DNA of 64,000 nt from JBGSOV01 sp041738935 (GCA_041738935.1 JBGSOV010000015.1:24629-88628); one strand, 5' to 3'; numbered from the stretch's first letter, positions 17,641 through 27,224 are shown. The notes: generated by a model not told the origin, from the sequence alone. Translations and numbers: made by a program.

Positions 17641-18126
17641 ATTTGTGTGAAAGATTCGTATTATAATACCACTTTTTTGTTATGGGAACAAGGGAAATTT
17701 CGCAGGGAACGCTTTTCCAAAGTGGGTGAGAAGCGCACTATTTTTTACAATTTAATTGAATGGAGGCTTAACTGCGAACTACAACTTCGTCTTTTTGCTC
17801 CGTCTTTTTAATGACCCCAGATGAAAGCGTAACAATAAAAGTCGTACCTCTGATGCTCGAGTAGTCTTGCAGACTGCTTGCATAAGTCAATGTTTTGTAA
17901 GATGAAGCTCAAAATGAACTACTCTCAAACCAATCTTTATTCTTTGCTCTTTTGTGCTGGTGCTCAAAGGTTCTCTATTCAGGAACTCTATTGGAGCAAT
18001 CTACAAGATTGCTCCAGCGAAAAAGTTTTTAGACCAATGTTTCCTCACCAAAACTTCAACTCAGCCTTGCTGGAGCTTCAAAACCCCCTCAGTCCCCCTT
18101 AACAGGGGGAAGCGAAAAAAGGATTT
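17641..18126. other. Gene-free gap with hairpin repeats
   Basis: 486 bases with no convincing gene. It contains a reverse copy of the 14381 hairpin (17993-18015), a relative of the AGTCTTGCAGACTGCTTG element (17865-17882) and a CCCCCTTAACAGGGGG hairpin (18091-18106) that follows the 3' end of the minus-strand glyS. Confidence 0.6.
17993..18015. repeat. Short dispersed hairpin repeat, copy 2
   Basis: Exact reverse complement of the 23-base element at 14381-14403, with the flanking AGCGAAAAA also conserved as the complement of TTTTTCGCT. Confidence 0.75.
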
Positions 18127-19497
18127 TTATTTCAGCTTCTCCGCCAAATACGTCTTCAATTCCGCAATCTTAATCCGTTCTTGTGTCATACTATCGCGCT
18201 CGCGCACCGTCACGCTGTTGTCGTCTTTGCTTTCGTAATCGACTGTTATACAAAACGGTGTGCCGATTTCGTCTTGGCGGCGATAGCGCTTACCCACCGT
18301 TCCGCCATCATCATATTCGCCGACAAAGTTGTCGGTCAGTTCTTCAAAAATCTTGGCAGCGATTTCGGGCAAGCCGTCTTTTTTCATCAGTGGCAAGACA
18401 GCGAATTTGATTGGCGCGACTTGTGGGCGGAATTTCATCACGGTACGGATTGTGCCGTCTCCGAGGGTTTCTTCGGTATAGGCTTCGCACATGACAGCGA
18501 GGACGCTGCGATCAACACCAAAAGTCGGTTCGAGTACATGCGGCACAAAAGTTTCGTTCGTAATGGGATCACGATATTTAAGCTCTTTGCCACTAAATTT
18601 TTCGTGCTGCTTGAGGTCAAAATCGGTGCGATAGGCAAGTCCGTACAGTTCTTTTTTGCCAAACGGAAAATCGTATTCGATATCGACGGTACGCTTGCTG
18701 TAGTGCGAAAGTTTTTCCTTGGGATGTTCCAAATCATGGCATCTCTCTGGGCTCAGTCCAATCAAATCGCACCAAGCTTTCATCGCCTTTTGCCATTCGA
18801 CAAAAAGTGTTTCCCAGTCCTTCTCTTCGATAAAAAATTCGATTTCCATTTGCTCAAACTCGAGGCGACGGAAGATAAAGTTTCCTGGGGTGATTTCATT
18901 TCGAAAGGCTTTGCCGATTTGTGCGACTCCGAATGGCAGTTTGACACGCATCGAATCAATGATATTTTTAAATTCCAAAAAGATTGCCTGCGCAGTTTCG
19001 GGGCGCAAATATGCGGTCGAATCTTCGCCGGTTTTTGCCATCTGGGTCTCGAACATCAGGTTAAACTTGCGTACTTCGGTAAAATCCGCCTTGCCGCATT
19101 TTGGGCATTTAATATTGTTGTCGCGAATCATCGCGGTAACTTCGGCATCGGGCAAGCCTTCGCAATCGCAGTTGAGCGCTGCTTCAACCAAATGATCGGC
19201 ACGGAGGCGCGCGCGGCAGTTTTTGCAATCGACAAGCTGGTCGTTAAAGCCTGCAACATGACCGCTTGCTTCCCACGTTTTGGGATGCAAAATAATGTCA
19301 CCATCGATTCCGACGATATCGCGGCGTTTGGTGACGAATGTTTTCCACCAAAGCTGTTTGATGTTGTTCTTGAGCAGTACTCCATACGGTCCGTAAGTGT
19401 ACGAATTGGCAAAACCACCATAAATATCCGAACCGGGATAGACAAAACCGCGGCGTTTGCTGAGTGAAACAATTTGATCAAGAGTAGTGGCAGCCAT
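18127..19497 (-). CDS. glyS: Glycyl-tRNA synthetase, dimeric type
   Basis: A 456-residue class II synthetase of the single-chain alpha2 (eukaryotic/archaeal-like) type. Motif 1 region SGHVAGFNDQLVDCKNC, a Cys-rich insertion (CKNC near residue 93, NCDCEG near 112, CPKCG near 134) that may bind zinc, motif 2 FRNEITPGNFIFRRLEFEQMEIEFF split over residues 205-230, and EPTFGVDRSVLAVMCEAYTEE for motif 3. The C-terminal anticodon domain reads VAPIKFAVLPLMKK to the end. The ATG at 19497 gives MAATTLDQIV, a normal start; the frame is open for 19 codons more. Confidence 0.93.
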   Translation of the reverse strand: MAATTLDQIVSLSKRRGFVYPGSDIYGGFANSYTYGPYGVLLKNNIKQLWWKTFVTKRRDIVGIDGDIILHPKTWEASGHVAGFNDQLVDCKNCRARLRADHLVEAALNCDCEGLPDAEVTAMIRDNNIKCPKCGKADFTEVRKFNLMFETQMAKTGEDSTAYLRPETAQAIFLEFKNIIDSMRVKLPFGVAQIGKAFRNEITPGNFIFRRLEFEQMEIEFFIEEKDWETLFVEWQKAMKAWCDLIGLSPERCHDLEHPKEKLSHYSKRTVDIEYDFPFGKKELYGLAYRTDFDLKQHEKFSGKELKYRDPITNETFVPHVLEPTFGVDRSVLAVMCEAYTEETLGDGTIRTVMKFRPQVAPIKFAVLPLMKKDGLPEIAAKIFEELTDNFVGEYDDGGTVGKRYRRQDEIGTPFCITVDYESKDDNSVTVRERDSMTQERIKIAELKTYLAEKLK

Positions 19498-19948
19498 AGA
19501 AAATGAGGAGAAAGAGGCATCTTGCAGTATAGCGAGATTTGCCCGATTCGCCAAACTCAGAAATCAGAGAGCAGAAAGCAGGATTTAAGATTTAGGATGT
19601 AAGAATGCAAAGCTGTGTCATCTCGATCCCGAGTCCTCGGGAGAGAGATCTATGATTCTTGCTCTCAACCCCCTCCACTCCTCCCGACTTCTCGGGACAG
19701 GCTCCTATCTTAGGGGGAGAGCAATCGCACAAAGCACAAACTATAGATTCCTATTTCAGGAGAAGGGGTTTTTACTTCCTCCCTAAGCCGGGGGAGGACT
19801 AAAGGAGGGTTGATTGGAATTTTTCCTGACGCTTTCTCCTTCGAATGGATTGCTTCTCCCTCCACGGCGGGATCGCAATGACAAAGTACACGGATTGCCA
19901 CCCTCACCTTGTCTGCGCTACACTTCTCGCACGATATCTTAAAAATGT
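19498..19948. repeat. Repeat-filled gap, inverted set of modules
   Basis: About 450 bases without a gene. In reverse orientation it carries a heptad-like stretch and the AGGATTTAAGATTTAGGATG module (19555-19605), the C/G-rich hairpin element (19671-19724, including GACTTCTCGGGACAGGCTCC) and the GGATTGCTTC...GATCGCAATGAC element (19848-19881). Together they mirror the order seen at 35480-35630. Confidence 0.7.
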
Positions 19949-20917
19949 ATGAAGAAACGAATTCTCATAACCGGTGGTGCTGGTTTTATCGGATCGAACT
20001 TCTGTAATCTGGGTCAAGAAAAATATGACATTGTCGCACTCGATAATCTGTTTCTTGGTGATCGCAACAACCTTGATAAGGCAATTACATTTGTCGAAGG
20101 CGATGCCTGCAAACAAGAAGATTTAGAAAAATGTGGCACCGATTTTGACGCCATTATTCATTTGGCAGGTTCGTCCTCTGCACCAATGTTTAACGAAAAT
20201 GGCATCACAGAGCCATATCGCAATTCGGTTGTTTCGTTTACGCAAGTACTCGACTTTGCTGTCAAAAACAACATTCGCAAAGTGCTGTATGCTTCGACTT
20301 CTTCGCTTTATGGCAACAATCCGATTCCCCTTACCGAAAATCAAACGGTGATTCCGCCCAATCACTATGCTGTGACCAAACATTTGTACGAAGAATGTGC
20401 TGCCTGTGTCGCCCGCATCAAGCCACAAATGGATATTATCGGTTTTCGTTTTATGAGCGTCTACGGACCCAACGAAGAAGCCAAGGGCAAATATGCCAAC
20501 ATCATTTCGCAATTTATTTGGGATATCGCACGCCAAACCGCACCAGTGATTTATGGCGATGGCACGCAAAATCGTGATTTTACTCATGTGAGTGATGTCG
20601 TGCAGGCACTGCAATTGGCGATCGAAAGCGACCAACACTTTGGCGCAAAAGTCTTTAATATCGGTACTGGCAAAGCCCATTCGCTGAATGAAATTGTGTC
20701 AGCAGTCGTGGACGCGATGCAAAGCGATATTGCCCCCATCTATATCGAAAATCCCGTCAAAGAAGGCTACGTGCGCGGTCAATGTGCCGATATCAGCAAA
20801 ATTAAAGACGAACTTGGCTACGCGCCACAAGTACAATTGGCAGATGGCATTCGAGATCAGGTGGCAAAACTGCGCCCAGAACGAATTCGGCAGACAAGCT
20901 CGGATGAGCTGAGATAA
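19949..20917 (+). CDS. NAD-dependent epimerase/dehydratase (extended SDR)
   Basis: A 322-residue nucleotide-sugar epimerase-like protein. The Rossmann motif GGAGFIGS is at residues 9-16, the catalytic Ser region is YASTSSLYGN near 112, and the YxxxK pair is in HYAVTKHLYEE near 135. RFMSVYGPNE and DFTHVSDVVQALQLAIE follow as in UDP-glucose 4-epimerase/UDP-glucuronate epimerase relatives. Substrate is not clear. It stands alone between repeat-rich gaps; galU at 56718 could supply UDP-glucose. Confidence 0.88.
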   Translation: MKKRILITGGAGFIGSNFCNLGQEKYDIVALDNLFLGDRNNLDKAITFVEGDACKQEDLEKCGTDFDAIIHLAGSSSAPMFNENGITEPYRNSVVSFTQVLDFAVKNNIRKVLYASTSSLYGNNPIPLTENQTVIPPNHYAVTKHLYEECAACVARIKPQMDIIGFRFMSVYGPNEEAKGKYANIISQFIWDIARQTAPVIYGDGTQNRDFTHVSDVVQALQLAIESDQHFGAKVFNIGTGKAHSLNEIVSAVVDAMQSDIAPIYIENPVKEGYVRGQCADISKIKDELGYAPQVQLADGIRDQVAKLRPERIRQTSSDELR

Positions 20918-20995
20918 AATCTAAAAGTGCTGTCGTTGCGAGGAGCGGCTTGCTCTTTGTAGCTTTAGCGGAAAAGGAAATAATCCATGCAGCAG

Positions 20996-21123
20996 CTCTC
21001 CCCCTAGGATAGGAGCCTGTCCCGAGAAGTCGGGAGGAGTTGGAGGGGGTTGATAATCTCAACGACCCTCCTCAATCCTCCCTAACTCAGGGAGGAAGAC
21101 CTGCCCGAAATCACACCACACCC
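20996..21123 (+). repeat. C/G-rich hairpin element (family R1), long form
   Basis: Starts CTCTCCCCCTAGGATAGGAG, contains the TCCCGAGAAGTCGGGA hairpin and GGAGGGGGTT, then continues through CAACGACCCTCCTCAATCC to ACACCACA. It matches 23181-23308 closely over about 125 bases. Confidence 0.85.
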
Positions 21124-21224
21124 CACCTGATCCTCCCCTCTCGAGGAGAGAGGCAATCCATGTGCTTTCCATTCTTACATCCCAAATCTTACATCCTGTG
21201 ATTTGCTCACAGAAAAATTGCTTT

Positions 21225-21382
21225 TTACTACTTGCTATCTGCTATCTGTTATTTGTTCCCTGCTACTTGTTATTTGCTAACTGCTACTTGCTAACTGTTT
21301 ATTGTTACTTGTTATTTGCTATTTGTTACTTGTTATTTACTTTTTGTTATTTGCTAACTGCTATCTGTTATTTGTTACCTGT
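21225..21382. repeat. Degenerate 7-bp tandem repeat array
   Basis: About 22 consecutive heptamers of consensus YTGYTAY (for example CTGCTAT, TTGTTAT, TTGCTAA, CTGCTAC) in register. It reaches the stop codon of the minus-strand gene at 21383. The 7-bp period keeps one reading frame open, producing a false Cys-Tyr-Leu-Leu-rich peptide. Confidence 0.85.
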
Positions 21383-22000
21383 CTACACATCAATCGCACT
21401 GCGCTGAATCGTCTTCCAGTCATACGGAAAGCGAAAATTTTCTTGGGCACGCACAATTGCGGCAAACGCCGACCACATATTCTCTTGGCGATAGACAAAC
21501 CCCGTGCCAGATTCTTGATTGGGATTATAGTCTTCGACAATATGTTGCATACTCGCGGGCGTAATCGGCAGCGCAGCATAACTGAGTGCACCAAGCGCAT
21601 AGCGCTCGTTTTCTTCCCCAGAAGAAAAGAAAAAGCTCACATCAGATGCTGCAAGAATCTTGCGCACATCTTCGTTACTATCAGGTACGATTGCAATTTT
21701 TCCGGGATTATTTTTAGCAAAATCTGCAAGCAATTTTTGAAACTTCTCACTCCCAACACCACGTACTGCAAGACAAATATTAAGCGCAGCAAGTCCGGGT
21801 AAGACTTCGGCAAAAATATGTGCACCGTTTTTGTCGGTCAACTCCGCCACAATTCCCATCAGTAGCTGCCGCTGATCACAGACCAACTCAAATTCTTCAC
21901 AAAAATCGGCTTTATTTTTTGCCTTCTTTTCGATGGTATTTTTGGAGTATTTGGTATAAATTTTGTTGTCGTAGGCGGCGCCCGGAAGTGCTTGTGTCAT
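21383..22000 (-). CDS. Orphan GT-B C-terminal half, glycogen-synthase-like
   Basis: A 205-residue protein that aligns by pattern only with the C-terminal Rossmann domain of GT5 starch/glycogen synthases: LMGIVAELTDKNGAHIFAEVLPGL, then AVRGVGSEKFQKLL, KIAIVPDSNED, ILAASDVSFFFSSGEENERYALGALSYAALPITP, and GTGFVYRQENMW. The N-terminal acceptor domain with the KTGG loop is absent, so full catalysis in cis is not expected. The acidic E-x7-E region is only partly kept. It may be a shortened relic, a partner of a separate N-half, or a binding protein. The ATG at 22000 is used; the open frame upstream overlaps the divergent exonuclease gene. Confidence 0.65.
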   Translation of the reverse strand: MTQALPGAAYDNKIYTKYSKNTIEKKAKNKADFCEEFELVCDQRQLLMGIVAELTDKNGAHIFAEVLPGLAALNICLAVRGVGSEKFQKLLADFAKNNPGKIAIVPDSNEDVRKILAASDVSFFFSSGEENERYALGALSYAALPITPASMQHIVEDYNPNQESGTGFVYRQENMWSAFAAIVRAQENFRFPYDWKTIQRSAIDV

Positions 22001-22076
22001 ATTTGTGTGATTAGTTTTCTCTTCATTATACTGCAAAAAACAAGCAAACGCCATTTGTTGCCCTTGCAGAAGGAAT

Positions 22077-23006
22077 ATGAATATTTCAAAACATATGAAA
22101 AAAGTCATTCTCATCGATATCTCACATTTGTTTTTCCGCGCATTTTTTGCGGTTCCCGCGAATTTTCAAATGCGCAGCGGCTTACAGAGTAATGCTATTT
22201 ATGGCGTAATTTCGACGACATTTTCACTGATCGAATCCGAAAAACCGACCCATATTTATTTTGCCCGCGACCTCCAGGGCCCCACACTCAGGCATGGCAA
22301 AATGGATGGCTACAAAGCCGGTCGTCCCGATATGCCGCAAGAATTGGTGAATCAGCTGCCATATATTTTTGGCTTTGTCGAAGAAGCGATTGGCGCTCCA
22401 CTTCTGAGCAAAGAAGGCTACGAAGCGGATGATATGATCGCCACCGCTGCCGAACATTTTCGCCAACAACCAGATACCGAAGTGTTGATTTTGTCCGGTG
22501 ATCAGGATTTGTTGCAACTCGTTGGTGACAAAATTTGCGTCTTACAGCCGCAAACCGGCGGCAAGCCGCCCAAATGTATCCGACGTCAAGAAGTCATCGA
22601 CAAATTGGGTGTCCCGCCCGAATGCATCGCCGATTATAAAGCGCTTGCTGGTGATAGCAGTGACAAGCTTGTCGGCGTACCAGGCATCGGACCCAAGGGG
22701 GCAGTACAGATTTTGGAAAAATATCACTCGCTCGAAGCCGCCATTGCACATGTCGATGAGATAGCGGGCAAACTCGGCGAACTGTTAAAAGAGCACCAAG
22801 CGCAAGCTATTGCTACCAAAGACATGGCGCTGCTCCATCGTGATTTGGATGTGGCAGGTTTTGACGAAGAAAGCGGCAAGGTTCCCACAACTATGCCAGA
22901 CCAGCTGCCAGCGTTTTTGGAAGAAATCAACTCGAAACGCCTTTTGGCGTGGTCAAAAAGACTCTTTACGGATGCCGTTCCGCCAGAACAAATGGGAATG
23001 TTTTGA
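22077..23006 (+). CDS. 5'-3' exonuclease (PolI N-terminal domain-like)
   Basis: A 309-residue FEN/5' nuclease. IDISHLFFRAFFA, YFARDLQGPTLRHGKMDGYKAGRP, EADDMIATAAEHF, ILSGDQDLLQLV and the H3TH segment GDSSDKLVGVPGIGPKGAVQIL supply the metal-binding Asp/Glu set and the DNA-binding loop. The typical role is RNA primer removal and flap cutting, as for the N-terminus of DNA polymerase I, here as a free protein. AGAAGG at 22068-22073 lies 3 bases from the ATG at 22077; the ATG at 22095 (MKKVILID) matches relatives and is the alternative. Confidence 0.9.
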   Translation: MNISKHMKKVILIDISHLFFRAFFAVPANFQMRSGLQSNAIYGVISTTFSLIESEKPTHIYFARDLQGPTLRHGKMDGYKAGRPDMPQELVNQLPYIFGFVEEAIGAPLLSKEGYEADDMIATAAEHFRQQPDTEVLILSGDQDLLQLVGDKICVLQPQTGGKPPKCIRRQEVIDKLGVPPECIADYKALAGDSSDKLVGVPGIGPKGAVQILEKYHSLEAAIAHVDEIAGKLGELLKEHQAQAIATKDMALLHRDLDVAGFDEESGKVPTTMPDQLPAFLEEINSKRLLAWSKRLFTDAVPPEQMGMF

Positions 23007-23697
23007 GCGCTCGTCATTGTCTTGTCATTGCGATCCCGCCGTGGTGTGAGAAATAATCCATGTAGCAGCTCTCCCCCTAGGATAGGAGCCTGTCCCGAGC
23101 AGTCGGGAGGAGCTTGGAGGGGGTTGAAAAAAACAACCTCACCTAACCTCTCCTAACTCAGGAGAGGGAAAGGCACATTCCTCTCCCCCTAGATTAGGAG
23201 CCTGTCCCGAGAAATCGGGAGGAGTTGGAGGGGGTTGATAATCGCAACGACCCTCCTCAATCCTACCCCGGCTCAGGGAGGAAGACCTGCCCGAAATCAC
23301 ACCACAACCCCACCCAGCCTGTCCCGAGCAGTCGGGATCGCTCGCAAAGACGCGGTATTTTATCTGCTTTCATCAAAACAGCCCAAACCTTGCAACAGCA
23401 ACTACCAAAAGACAAAAAATCCATCAGAATCACACCTACCACAAAAACACTTTTTGTCTATATAAATAGATTATTATACAATATTTTATTTGATACGCAA
23501 TTGCATTTTTATCTGAAAGTTTTTTTTGTCTGATGCGTACTTTGTCGCAACTGTGAGCCAATATATAGCATAATCTATTATAGAATGTATAATTTTAGAG
23601 CAAAAATAAACTCTCTTCAACAAATAAACATTAGACAATAACCATTTGATAAAGCAAGATGGCGGGCGAAAATAATTTTTCTTTTTCTTCTTCTTTT
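23007..23697. other. Gap: repeats then A/T-rich leader
   Basis: Bases 23025-23062 carry the CATTGCGATCCCGCC family, 23069-23315 two R1 copies, and 23330-23660 is A/T-rich. A TATAAT at 23588-23593 (preceded by TG) is a candidate -10 for the surface protein gene; no good -35 is seen. No gene found. Confidence 0.55.
23069..23315 (+). repeat. Two tandem R1 hairpin elements
   Basis: Copies begin at 23069 and 23181, 112 bases apart. The first continues into AACCTCACCTAACCTCTCC; the second has the long form with ACGACCCTCCTCAATCC, like the copy at 20996. Confidence 0.85.
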
Positions 23698-26600
23698 ATG
23701 AAAATGTTCCTTTCTCGCGAAGGCAACATCGTCGCTCTTTTTGTGAGCGCATGTTTGGTCTTTGCCACCTTCTTTTTCGCCGGATCGGCTTCGGCTGATT
23801 CTGTCGGTCCAATTGATTTTGAACCTTCGACCTACACTGTAGGTGATATAAATGGACAAGATGGTTGGATAAAAACAGGTGGATTTGATGTAGTTGTGAA
23901 TGCTCCAACAACACCACCAACTGGTTTTGGTACACAAAGCTTGCGATTCTCAAATGCCGTTACATCGGGTTCATTTAGTGACCAAACTTTTGCAAAACCT
24001 TTGACTGATTCGGTCGGAGAAACTGCGGCAACGAATGGTGCTTTCTCAGCAGGTACAAAGCAGACTCACTTTGAAATGGAATTCTCAATAGCTTCTGCAG
24101 TACCAGCATCAGAACAAACTGGTCTCGTTATGTCTGTATCACCTGACCGAGGAGACGGTTCACGCATGAGCTATCTGAGTTTTGCAGATGTCACAGGAGG
24201 CATAGAAATTAAATTCTATGATGTACAAGGTACTTCCAACCCCGCTAATTTTGTACCAACTGTATTAGGAACCTATGATCGCACAATTCCACATGATATA
24301 AAATTAACGATGGATGTATTTGATGGAGCATCGAATGATGTCGTTAAAGTGTGGATAGACGGCACATTGATTCATACTGGCACAAGTTGGGAGAATTACT
24401 TCAGATTTGACACAGAAGCTAGTGCAGAACAAAGTCCTCGAATTGTTAAAACAATAATATTTAGAGCTAGTGGCACTGCTGCATCAGCTAATAATGGAAA
24501 TGGATTTTTAATTGATAACCTAAGCACAAGTAGCTACACGCCTGATGGACCTTGGTACGCAGACCAAGTCAATGGTAACGACAGCAACACTTGTGACGCC
24601 GCTGGTGCTGGTTACGCTTGTAAGACAATCCAAGCTGCAATCAACAAAGCCGCAGTCGGAGACACGGTTTATGTCGCTGCTGGTACATATGCCGAAAATC
24701 TCACTATCACCCAATCAGTCGTTCTGAGTGGCGCAAATGTTGGTGTTAATGGTAACGCCGCACGCGGAGCCGAATCGATCATCAATGGTACTAGCACGGT
24801 TGTAAATGTCACTGGTGCAGATGTCACCATTGATGGATTTGAAATCACAGGTGGTACAACTGGTATCTTGGTAAAAGACGATGCTGCCGACAACGCACTT
24901 ATCCAAAACAACGTCTTTACTAGTCTCACTACTGCAAGCGGTACAGCACATGGTGTATACCTCTTGAAGGGTCCAGACAATGCTAAGATTTTGAATAACA
25001 AATTCGACGGTATTTCTGGCACAGAATCAACCAAGGCTATCTATATCGGCGATTCTGATAACACAAATGCCACAACTGATGCGACTATCGAAAACAATAC
25101 AATCGCAAATGTCACATCAACCATTAAGGGTGCATATGGTATTTTAATTAATGCTCGGAATACCAGTAACACTGGTCTCTTGATCAAAGGAAATACTATT
25201 GATATCTTGAATGGTAAATGGGTACATGCCATCGGACTCGAAGGTGATACTCCAAGTGCAGTTGTAGAAAAGAATACAATCAGCAATTTGACTCCAAATG
25301 CACCCACCCTTGATGTGGTTGGTGTTTTTCTTGAAGACAATGCATCTTTCGCTTCTGTCTTAGTTAACCGAAACAGTTTAGATGTAGGCAGTACTAAATA
25401 TGGTATTGCTTTGGCATTAGGTTTGACTGGTGGCAATGATGCAAACGGAGAATGTAACTGGTGGGGTGACGCTGCTGGACCTGCAACAGGTTCAGGCTCA
25501 CTGGTAGGACCAAGTGTTGATTACACTCCTTGGCTTACATCTGCTGATCTCGTGAACGGTCTTTGTGATGGACCAATCCCAGATCAATACACCGTTACGA
25601 TTAAGAAATATATTGATGGTGCTGTTGCAACCGAAGGTGTTTTCCCAGTTCATCAGACTTGGAATGCAACCAACAATCCAAATGGAGATGCAAATTACGA
25701 ATTAAAACAAGATTCTCAATATAGTACAGATCCTTATACTGCTACAACTTCACCATTAGACGAAGGTGCTCAATTCTCTATCGAAGAAACCTTCGGTGGA
25801 AATGATGTTGGTGCAACTTGTGAATCAGGCAAACCATTTGCACTTGTCGGGTACACAAAAGCTACAGACGAAGTAACTGCTGCAAGTCAAAGTCCTAGCC
25901 CAACTGCTCCAGTGATTACTGATTTGCAAGCAAATGAGTATATCATTATCTGGAACACAAAATGTCCAGTAGAAGTTGATCAATACACCGTTACGACTTA
26001 CAAATATATCGATGACAACTTTGCTGGTGATGACTTGGTTAATAACACCGCAACCTTTACTGCCTATCAAGAATGGGATGCGGACAACCTTGATTACCTT
26101 GGGTTTAATAACAACGAATACACACTCAACCCAACCAACGGCGACAACAATCCAGGAAATCCTTATACCGCAAAAACCGCTCCTCTTGATGCTGGTTCGA
26201 GCTACAAATCCAACGAAATCCTAAACGACAATGTTGGTGCAACTTGCGAAGAAGGCAAACCTTACGCCCTCGAAGGATACACATACGGAAACGACCTTCC
26301 GACTGTACAAGATAAAGATAATATCACAACTACCGCTCCTGATTGGACTAACTTGCAAGAAAACAAGTATGTGATTGTCTGGAACGAAAAATGTGTTGTT
26401 GCACCTAACCAATACACCGTTACTATCAAAAAGTATCTTGGTTTGGTTCCTGCAACCGAAGGTACATTTGCAATGCAATCGACATGGACTGCTGCAAACC
26501 TAAGCGGTGGCGTACAAGCAAGTGGTAACTACACACTCGAAACAGGCAATGGCTATACTGCCACCACTTCTTTGATGGATGCTGGTGCAGCTTATACAAC

Positions 26601-27153
26601 CGAAGAAGTACCAAGTGCTGATGTTGGCGCAACTTGTGCAGAAGGCAAAACATATGCCCTTGTTGGTTACACTGTAGGTACCGATGAAGCAACTGCCGCA
26701 TCCGCTGTAAAAACCACAACTGTTCCAAGCTTTACTGGTTTGAACGCAAACCAATATGTCATCGTTTGGAACGAGAAATGTGAAGTCGGACCAAACTACT
26801 GCGAAGAGGTTGACACTATCAAAGACCAGATCAAAGACCTCAAAAAAGAGTATAAAAAAGACATCCGCCAGGCTGTCAAAGACAATACCAAGTGGGTAAA
26901 GCGTGGTCGTTGGGGTGGTTACTGGCAGTTTGACCGTCGTGGTTATGCACAAGACCTGCGTGACTTGACCGACGAGTACAAAGAAGAATTACACGAATTG
27001 GTAAACGCTCTCGAAGAAGCCGAAGCAAACTGCAGCGGCGACTACGAAGGCTACAAATGGGGCAAACAACACCACAAATATGGTGTCCCCTTTGACAAGA
27101 AAGGTGGTAAAAAAGACAAGGATCACGAAAAAAACTACCACCATAACAGCTAA
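23698..27153 (+). CDS. Large secreted beta-helix surface protein with three repeats
   Basis: About 1151 residues. Signal peptide MKMFLSREGNIVALFVSACL up to GSASA decides the start; an upstream ATG at 23659 would lengthen the n-region. Residues about 35-280 look like a lectin/LamG-type beta sandwich; about 285-615 carry DUF1565/PbH1 features (WYADQVNGNDSN, CKTIQAAINKA, GDTVYVAAGTYAENLTI, then repeated N-rich turns), a right-handed parallel beta-helix; three related repeats of about 130-145 residues begin near 629, 760 and 904, each opening YTVT..KY and closing with DVGATC-E-GK...YVIVWNEKC, so each has one Cys pair. The C-terminal 115 residues are highly charged helices with a His/Lys-rich end. 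Likely an adhesin or cell-surface stalk. No sortase motif or membrane anchor is visible. Confidence 0.85.
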   Translation: MKMFLSREGNIVALFVSACLVFATFFFAGSASADSVGPIDFEPSTYTVGDINGQDGWIKTGGFDVVVNAPTTPPTGFGTQSLRFSNAVTSGSFSDQTFAKPLTDSVGETAATNGAFSAGTKQTHFEMEFSIASAVPASEQTGLVMSVSPDRGDGSRMSYLSFADVTGGIEIKFYDVQGTSNPANFVPTVLGTYDRTIPHDIKLTMDVFDGASNDVVKVWIDGTLIHTGTSWENYFRFDTEASAEQSPRIVKTIIFRASGTAASANNGNGFLIDNLSTSSYTPDGPWYADQVNGNDSNTCDAAGAGYACKTIQAAINKAAVGDTVYVAAGTYAENLTITQSVVLSGANVGVNGNAARGAESIINGTSTVVNVTGADVTIDGFEITGGTTGILVKDDAADNALIQNNVFTSLTTASGTAHGVYLLKGPDNAKILNNKFDGISGTESTKAIYIGDSDNTNATTDATIENNTIANVTSTIKGAYGILINARNTSNTGLLIKGNTIDILNGKWVHAIGLEGDTPSAVVEKNTISNLTPNAPTLDVVGVFLEDNASFASVLVNRNSLDVGSTKYGIALALGLTGGNDANGECNWWGDAAGPATGSGSLVGPSVDYTPWLTSADLVNGLCDGPIPDQYTVTIKKYIDGAVATEGVFPVHQTWNATNNPNGDANYELKQDSQYSTDPYTATTSPLDEGAQFSIEETFGGNDVGATCESGKPFALVGYTKATDEVTAASQSPSPTAPVITDLQANEYIIIWNTKCPVEVDQYTVTTYKYIDDNFAGDDLVNNTATFTAYQEWDADNLDYLGFNNNEYTLNPTNGDNNPGNPYTAKTAPLDAGSSYKSNEILNDNVGATCEEGKPYALEGYTYGNDLPTVQDKDNITTTAPDWTNLQENKYVIVWNEKCVVAPNQYTVTIKKYLGLVPATEGTFAMQSTWTAANLSGGVQASGNYTLETGNGYTATTSLMDAGAAYTTEEVPSADVGATCAEGKTYALVGYTVGTDEATAASAVKTTTVPSFTGLNANQYVIVWNEKCEVGPNYCEEVDTIKDQIKDLKKEYKKDIRQAVKDNTKWVKRGRWGGYWQFDRRGYAQDLRDLTDEYKEELHELVNALEEAEANCSGDYEGYKWGKQHHKYGVPFDKKGGKKDKDHEKNYHHNS

Positions 27154-27189
27154 TAAGCAGAATAAGTGATTTCGATCACTGCTCTTCTC

Positions 27190-27224
27190 AAAAACAGTCT
27201 CGCCAAACGGCGAGGCTGTTTTTG
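27190..27224 (+). terminator. Intrinsic terminator
   Basis: AAAAACAG-TCTCGCC, AAAC loop, GGCGAGG-CTGTTTTT: a strong stem with flanking A and T runs right after the surface protein gene. Confidence 0.85.

Noticed and set aside
18181..19467. 428-codon forward ORF opposite glyS
   Set aside because: Antisense shadow of glycyl-tRNA synthetase; composition is that of a mirrored coding frame.
21162..21407. 81-codon forward ORF rich in Cys-Tyr-Leu-Leu repeats
   Set aside because: It is produced by the 7-bp tandem array, whose period keeps the frame open; no start signal or protein-like composition.
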